64,000 bases of DNA from Sphingopyxis sp. OPL5 (lineage in GTDB: Bacteria > Pseudomonadota > Alphaproteobacteria > Sphingomonadales > Sphingomonadaceae), in the NCBI RefSeq assembly GCF_003797775.2, contig NZ_CP060725.1, positions 1,178,001 to 1,242,000 of the forward strand, read 5' to 3'. The translations under genes and the position numbers were made by a program. The notes beneath the pieces were generated by a model. The model was not told the origin of the DNA. It made no database searches and saw only the letters and a list, made by a program, of their open reading frames with translations. This document shows positions 61,454 through 64,000 of the stretch, in pieces. The first letter of the stretch is position 1. Each line of letters begins with the position of its first letter.

Positions 61454-64000
61454 ATGCGTGCCACCGCTTCGATCCCGACCGTCCGCACGGGCAAGCCGCA
61501 CCTGCTGGCGAGCTGCGCGATCGCGGCGGGGCTGGCCGCGCTCGCCTTCGGCGGCCCGGCGCGCGCGCAGGGTGTCCAGGGAACGGGGCAGGTCGTCACG
61601 GGCACTGCGACTATTTCCCCGCCGGCGCCCGGCATCGCGCCGCCGAACACCACCCAAGTCGTGACCACCAGCGCGCAGACGATCATCAACTGGACCCCGA
61701 CCGACAGCGCAGCGACCGGCGCGCCGATCGATTTCCTGCCGACGGGCAACACCCTCGAATTCTATGGCACCGGCCAATACACCGTCCTCAACCGCTTCAT
61801 CGCGGTCAACCCGATCACCGGCGCGCCGATCCCGATCAGCCGCCAGATCGCGCTCAACGGCACCGTCAACAGCTATGACGGATCGCCGTTCTCGAGCGCC
61901 GGGAACCCGCAGGGCGGCAATATCTGGTTCTACAACGCCGGCGGCATCCTGATCGGCGCGCGCGCGGCGATCAACGTCGGCAGCCTGGTGCTGACCGCGA
62001 ACGATATCGACACCACCGGCGGCCTGTTCGGCCCCGGCGGCGAAATCCGGTTTCGCGGCGCATCGGGCAGCACGGCGTCGATCGACATCAGCCCGCAAAG
62101 CTTCATCAGCGCTTCGTACCCCGGCAATCCGGGCAGCAGCTATGTCGCGCTCGTGGCCCCGCGCATCAACCAGGGCGGGATCATCGACGTCGATGGTTCG
62201 GCCGCGCTCGTCGCCGCCGAACAGGCCGACATTACGATCAACAACGGCCTGTTCGACATCAATGTCACGGTCGGGGCAGAGGGTGGCAACGCCATCACCC
62301 ACACCGGCATCACCGGCGGCCCGGCCCACCAGCAGGGCGATACCGACCAGAGCCGCGTCTATATGGTCGCGATCCCGAAGAACGACGCCGTCACGATGCT
62401 GATTTCGGGTCAGGTCGGCTATCGGGACGCGGTTACCGCGCAAACCGACCCCGACGGCGCGGTGGTGCTGTCGGCGGGTTACAATGTCGCCAATGGTGTG
62501 ATCGTCGGCGCGCCGGTGGGCACCGCCGCCGCGAACATCACCGTCAACGACACGATATTCCAGAGCAGCGTCACGGCGCACGCCAGTGGCGCTTTCGTCG
62601 GCCAGCCGATCGCGTCGATCCCCGCTGGCGGCCCTGTCGTCGCCGTGCCGCCGCCGCATCTCGGCCGCCTGATCGTCCAGGGCAACGCCACCTTCATCGG
62701 CGACGCCAGCGCGACGGTCTCGGTCGGCAACAACCAGATCGTCGGTGCCACCGGCAATTTTGTCGTCGCATCGAACGGCAGCGGCGGCCAGGCCGGCAAT
62801 GCGGCGATCAACGTCAATCCGGGCGGCGGGCTGGCGGTTCTCGGCAATCTGTCGCTGCTCGGCGCCGGGCGGCCCGATGCCGTCACCGGTAACAGCACCG
62901 GCGGCAGCGCCCAGTTCACGGTCGACGGCGGCACCGTCGTCGTAGGCAACGGCATTGCGATTTCGGCGGCCGGGACGGGCGACCTCAGCGCCACTGGCAT
63001 CGGCGGCACGGGCACCGGCGGCACCGCCGGCCTTACCGTCCAAAATGGCGGCTCGCTCACCGCCGACACGATCAATGTCTCGGCCAGCGGGCGTGGCGGC
63101 GGCGTCACCAGTTCGCCGTCAGGCGCCCCGGTCATCGCCGACCAGGGCGGCAACGGCCAGGGCGGCACCGCCGAAGTCACCGTCGACAGCGGCGGCACGC
63201 TCACCGCGAACACCAGCCTCAGCGTCAGCGCGAACGGCGCCGGCCAGATCGGCAACGTCCAGTCGGGCAATGGCACCGGCGGCACCGCGCGCATCCAGGT
63301 GCTTGGCGCGCTCAGTTCGCTGACCTCGCCCACGACGACGCTCGCGGCGGGCGGTACCGGCGGCGGCTCCGTATCCAGCCCCAATATCGGCACCTTCCCC
63401 TCGCTGAACGGCGGCGACGGACAGGGCGGCACGATCGAACTGACCTTCACCGCCGACAATTCCTCGACCGCGGCGCTCGGCGACCTGACGGCCAATGCGT
63501 CGGGGACCGGCGGCAACGCCACCGGCGACGGCGCGACCGGCGGCAATGCGACGGGCGGCACGGTGACGATCACCGCCGACAATGGCATCAACGCCGAACA
63601 AAACTCCCTGTCCGTCGACGCGAGTGCGCTCAGCGGCGGCGCATCGAGCGTCAACGGCACCAGTTCGACCACCGGCGACGCCGTCGGCGGCACCATCAAT
63701 GTGACGATCAACGGCGGCGCGACCCTCGCGTCGGACAGCTCGATCGGTTTCGACGCCAGCGCGCAGGCCGCGTCGGGCGAAAACCGCGGCAATGCGCGGG
63801 GCGGCACCATCGCCGTGACCGCGATCGGCAGTGGCGGCAACAGCAGCCTGACGGCTTTGACCACGATCACCGCCAATGCGAGCGTCGGCGGGGCCAATGG
63901 CACCCTGCCCAACAGCACCGGCACGGCAACCGGCGGCGACATCGATTTCACCGCCGATGGCGGTACGATCACCGCCGGATCCTTCGATATCGCTGCCACC
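61454..64000 (+). CDS. TpsA-type filamentous-haemagglutinin-like exoprotein (open at right edge)
   Basis: At least 849 residues, with the frame still open at 64000. GAGGAC lies 8 bp before ATG 61454. The signal peptide is long (about residues 1-38, ending GPARAQ). The TPS domain follows (GNIWFYNAGGILIGARAAIN and VGSLVLTANDI, matching the secretion-domain core of FhaB-like proteins). From about residue 390 the protein is a Gly/Ala/Thr/Asn-rich beta-helix with repeats like GGTGGTAGLTVQNGGSLTAD and GQGGTAEVTVDSGGTLTANT. It is the cargo of the TpsB gene just upstream. Composition is low-complexity but codon use is normal. Confidence 0.9.
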   Translation, partial: MRATASIPTVRTGKPHLLASCAIAAGLAALAFGGPARAQGVQGTGQVVTGTATISPPAPGIAPPNTTQVVTTSAQTIINWTPTDSAATGAPIDFLPTGNTLEFYGTGQYTVLNRFIAVNPITGAPIPISRQIALNGTVNSYDGSPFSSAGNPQGGNIWFYNAGGILIGARAAINVGSLVLTANDIDTTGGLFGPGGEIRFRGASGSTASIDISPQSFISASYPGNPGSSYVALVAPRINQGGIIDVDGSAALVAAEQADITINNGLFDINVTVGAEGGNAITHTGITGGPAHQQGDTDQSRVYMVAIPKNDAVTMLISGQVGYRDAVTAQTDPDGAVVLSAGYNVANGVIVGAPVGTAAANITVNDTIFQSSVTAHASGAFVGQPIASIPAGGPVVAVPPPHLGRLIVQGNATFIGDASATVSVGNNQIVGATGNFVVASNGSGGQAGNAAINVNPGGGLAVLGNLSLLGAGRPDAVTGNSTGGSAQFTVDGGTVVVGNGIAISAAGTGDLSATGIGGTGTGGTAGLTVQNGGSLTADTINVSASGRGGGVTSSPSGAPVIADQGGNGQGGTAEVTVDSGGTLTANTSLSVSANGAGQIGNVQSGNGTGGTARIQVLGALSSLTSPTTTLAAGGTGGGSVSSPNIGTFPSLNGGDGQGGTIELTFTADNSSTAALGDLTANASGTGGNATGDGATGGNATGGTVTITADNGINAEQNSLSVDASALSGGASSVNGTSSTTGDAVGGTINVTINGGATLASDSSIGFDASAQAASGENRGNARGGTIAVTAIGSGGNSSLTALTTITANASVGGANGTLPNSTGTATGGDIDFTADGGTITAGSFDIAAT

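Noticed and set aside
62479..63999. Hydrophobic Pro/Val-rich minus-strand frame opposite TpsA
   Set aside because: Mirror of the Gly/Thr-rich beta-helix repeats; no start signal or domain, whereas TpsA has a signal peptide, TPS domain and TpsB partner.
1..64000. CRISPR array, tRNA, rRNA or insertion sequence
   Set aside because: No regularly spaced direct repeats, no cloverleaf or conserved rRNA segments, and no transposase with terminal inverted repeats were seen by eye; small RNAs could be missed.

Overview
The window is GC-rich, densely coding DNA with many ATGA/GTGA start-stop overlaps. Gene content and protein style point to an alphaproteobacterium of the order Sphingomonadales, probably Sphingopyxis-like. 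This rests on the class I PHA synthase with phasin, the F1-ATPase zeta inhibitor (DUF1476), the lgt-MidA-pgeF chain, STAS-fused MlaE, and sphingomonad-type intergenic repeats. The genus is an inference. Nothing in the core looks phage- or plasmid-derived, and I see no rRNA, tRNA, CRISPR array or insertion sequence.

Layout. 1-2.5 kb: end of a PHA synthase, a phasin with a histone-like tail behind two TGCA operators, and clpS. 2.5-5.5 kb: an HxlR regulator divergent from an SDR/GSH-isomerase pair, then a DMT exporter. 5.5-15.5 kb: DUF3011 secreted protein, murA, exported hydrolase, DMT exporter, threonine aldolase, argG and a Sel1 protein. 15.7-19.3 kb: acyltransferase 3, DUF1801, and a Moco lipoprotein with its cytochrome b. 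19.3-24.3 kb: acyl-CoA ligase, divergent from the overlapping chain lgt-MidA-GNAT-pgeF. 24.3-31.5 kb: MFS transporter, PLP gamma-lyase family enzyme, HAD phosphatase, and a four-gene Mla (MCE) lipid transporter. 31.5-38.5 kb: two unknown secreted proteins, an SMR exporter behind a start-masking hairpin, pepN, an epimerase and DUF445. 38.5-44 kb: RND efflux pump and twin GlsB proteins. 44-45 kb: gene-free. 45-51 kb: nadA, membrane proteins, an MBL hydrolase and a BlaI/BlaR1-like pair with a clear operator. 51.7-53.3 kb: group III truncated haemoglobin behind an NsrR-like palindrome, then monothiol glutaredoxin, BolA and the ATPase inhibitor.

The most unusual region is 53.5-64 kb, a same-strand run of an exported CHAT-domain (caspase-like) TPR protein, a CHASE2-type adenylate/guanylate cyclase, a small secreted protein, a ShlB/FhaC-type TpsB transporter, and a very large TpsA exoprotein that runs off the right edge. 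It combines two-partner secretion of a beta-helix surface protein with a predicted periplasmic cysteine protease and a transmembrane second-messenger cyclase. This suggests a sensing or processing circuit around the exported adhesin, and it is the best candidate here for an undescribed system.

Intergenic DNA carries several repeat families: a 77-bp perfect hairpin present twice with paired base changes in its arms, a ~140-150-bp modular palindromic element present five times, and smaller CATCCCGGCGAAGGCCGGGAT-like and CCCCTCCCG-type hairpins, mostly at the ends of convergent genes.
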